The notes below the pieces were generated by a model. That model saw nothing but the letters and a program-made list of their open reading frames with translations. It searched no databases and was not told the origin of the DNA. Shown here in pieces: positions 63,691-64,000 of a DNA stretch of 64,000 nt. The translations under genes were made by a program, and so were the position numbers. Source of the stretch: Zopfochytrium polystomum (lineage: Eukaryota; Chytridiomycota; Chytridiomycetes; Chytridiales; Chytridiaceae); assembly GCA_025765615.1 (NCBI GenBank), contig JAIVFJ010000037.1, positions 62,001 to 126,000 of the forward strand, given 5' to 3'. How positions within the stretch are numbered: the first letter of the stretch is position 1; each line of letters starts with the position of its first letter.

Positions 63691-64000
63691 TGTTGAGATT
63701 CAACCCACAGGGTACACTACGCCTGTTACTGATGATCCCTTTGAGAACTCCATCCAATCACATTGGATGGGGTGTTTGAAGGGCTCAGTAGATTCAATAC
63801 TTGAATGGGGCGCTCAGAAGGGCAAATCTGTTCTCAATAAAAAGAGATAGGCAAAGGCGGCTGTTGTTCTTGCTTTGTTCATCCTACCGGTAGGAACAAT
63901 GCAATTAGAACATGCACAAAAACGCTCAAACTATGAACTCTGCACATGTAACACAGCACAGCAAGCTTGCAGAAGCAGTGTACCACTGCCCCATGCTCCG
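63691..64000 (+). repeat. LTR of family E, running off the window
   Basis: Begins TGTTGAGATTCAACCCACAG directly after the LINE sequence AGACCAGGAG. Matches the first 310 bp of 61048-62251. Whether it is solo or the start of a full element cannot be seen. Confidence 0.85.

Overview
The window looks like a transposon-rich stretch of a fungal chromosome. It encodes translation elongation factor 3 (essentially fungal), a SWC4/DMAP1 subunit, an endoglycoceramidase and several genes with very short GT-AG introns (about 40-160 nt). The kinesin-light-chain-like TPR protein and the mix of Ty3, copia and LINE elements would suit an early-diverging (chytrid-like) fungus, but the exact lineage is inference.

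Layout. 114-10795: Ty3 element C (LTRs 176 bp, TSD CCAGT), carrying in its integrase a second, intact Ty3 chromovirus A (1246-6550, TSD AGATG). 11.2-38.3 kb: host gene block holding a methyltransferase 3' part (+), an orphan RRM exon (+), a TIR-like/TPR protein (-), an acidic low-complexity ORF (-), a PlsC-type acyltransferase (+), eEF3 (-), a condensation-type acyltransferase (+), a membrane protein (-) divergent from SWC4 (+), and an endoglycoceramidase (-). A truncated LINE copy with a solo LTR inside sits at 26.3-27.7 kb. 40625-45939: Ty3 element B, a nearly identical sister of A (TSD ATTTG). 47.2-64 kb: two head-to-tail LINE copies. The first is split by a 6.5-kb copia element D (49375-55855, TSD GGTGC). 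The second is split by a 1.2-kb solo LTR (61048-62251, TSD TCAGC) and by a further LTR that runs off the window.

Elements A and B have long gag and pol frames, LTR pairs that look identical by eye, a chromodomain, and an 11-nt primer-binding site that matches the predicted start of their own transcript (Tf1-type self-priming). Their U3 carries about 115 bp of alternating GAA/TTC pentamers, the layout of a heat-shock element. The LINE family joins and inserts at TTAGGG-like sequence. These three observations are the best candidates for new biology, with the TIR-like/TPR host gene.

Caution: many host genes show single-base frame breaks, often at homopolymers (four in eEF3), while the A/B transposon frames are clean. 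This may be assembly error in single-copy DNA or real decay, so intron and frame details of host genes are provisional.
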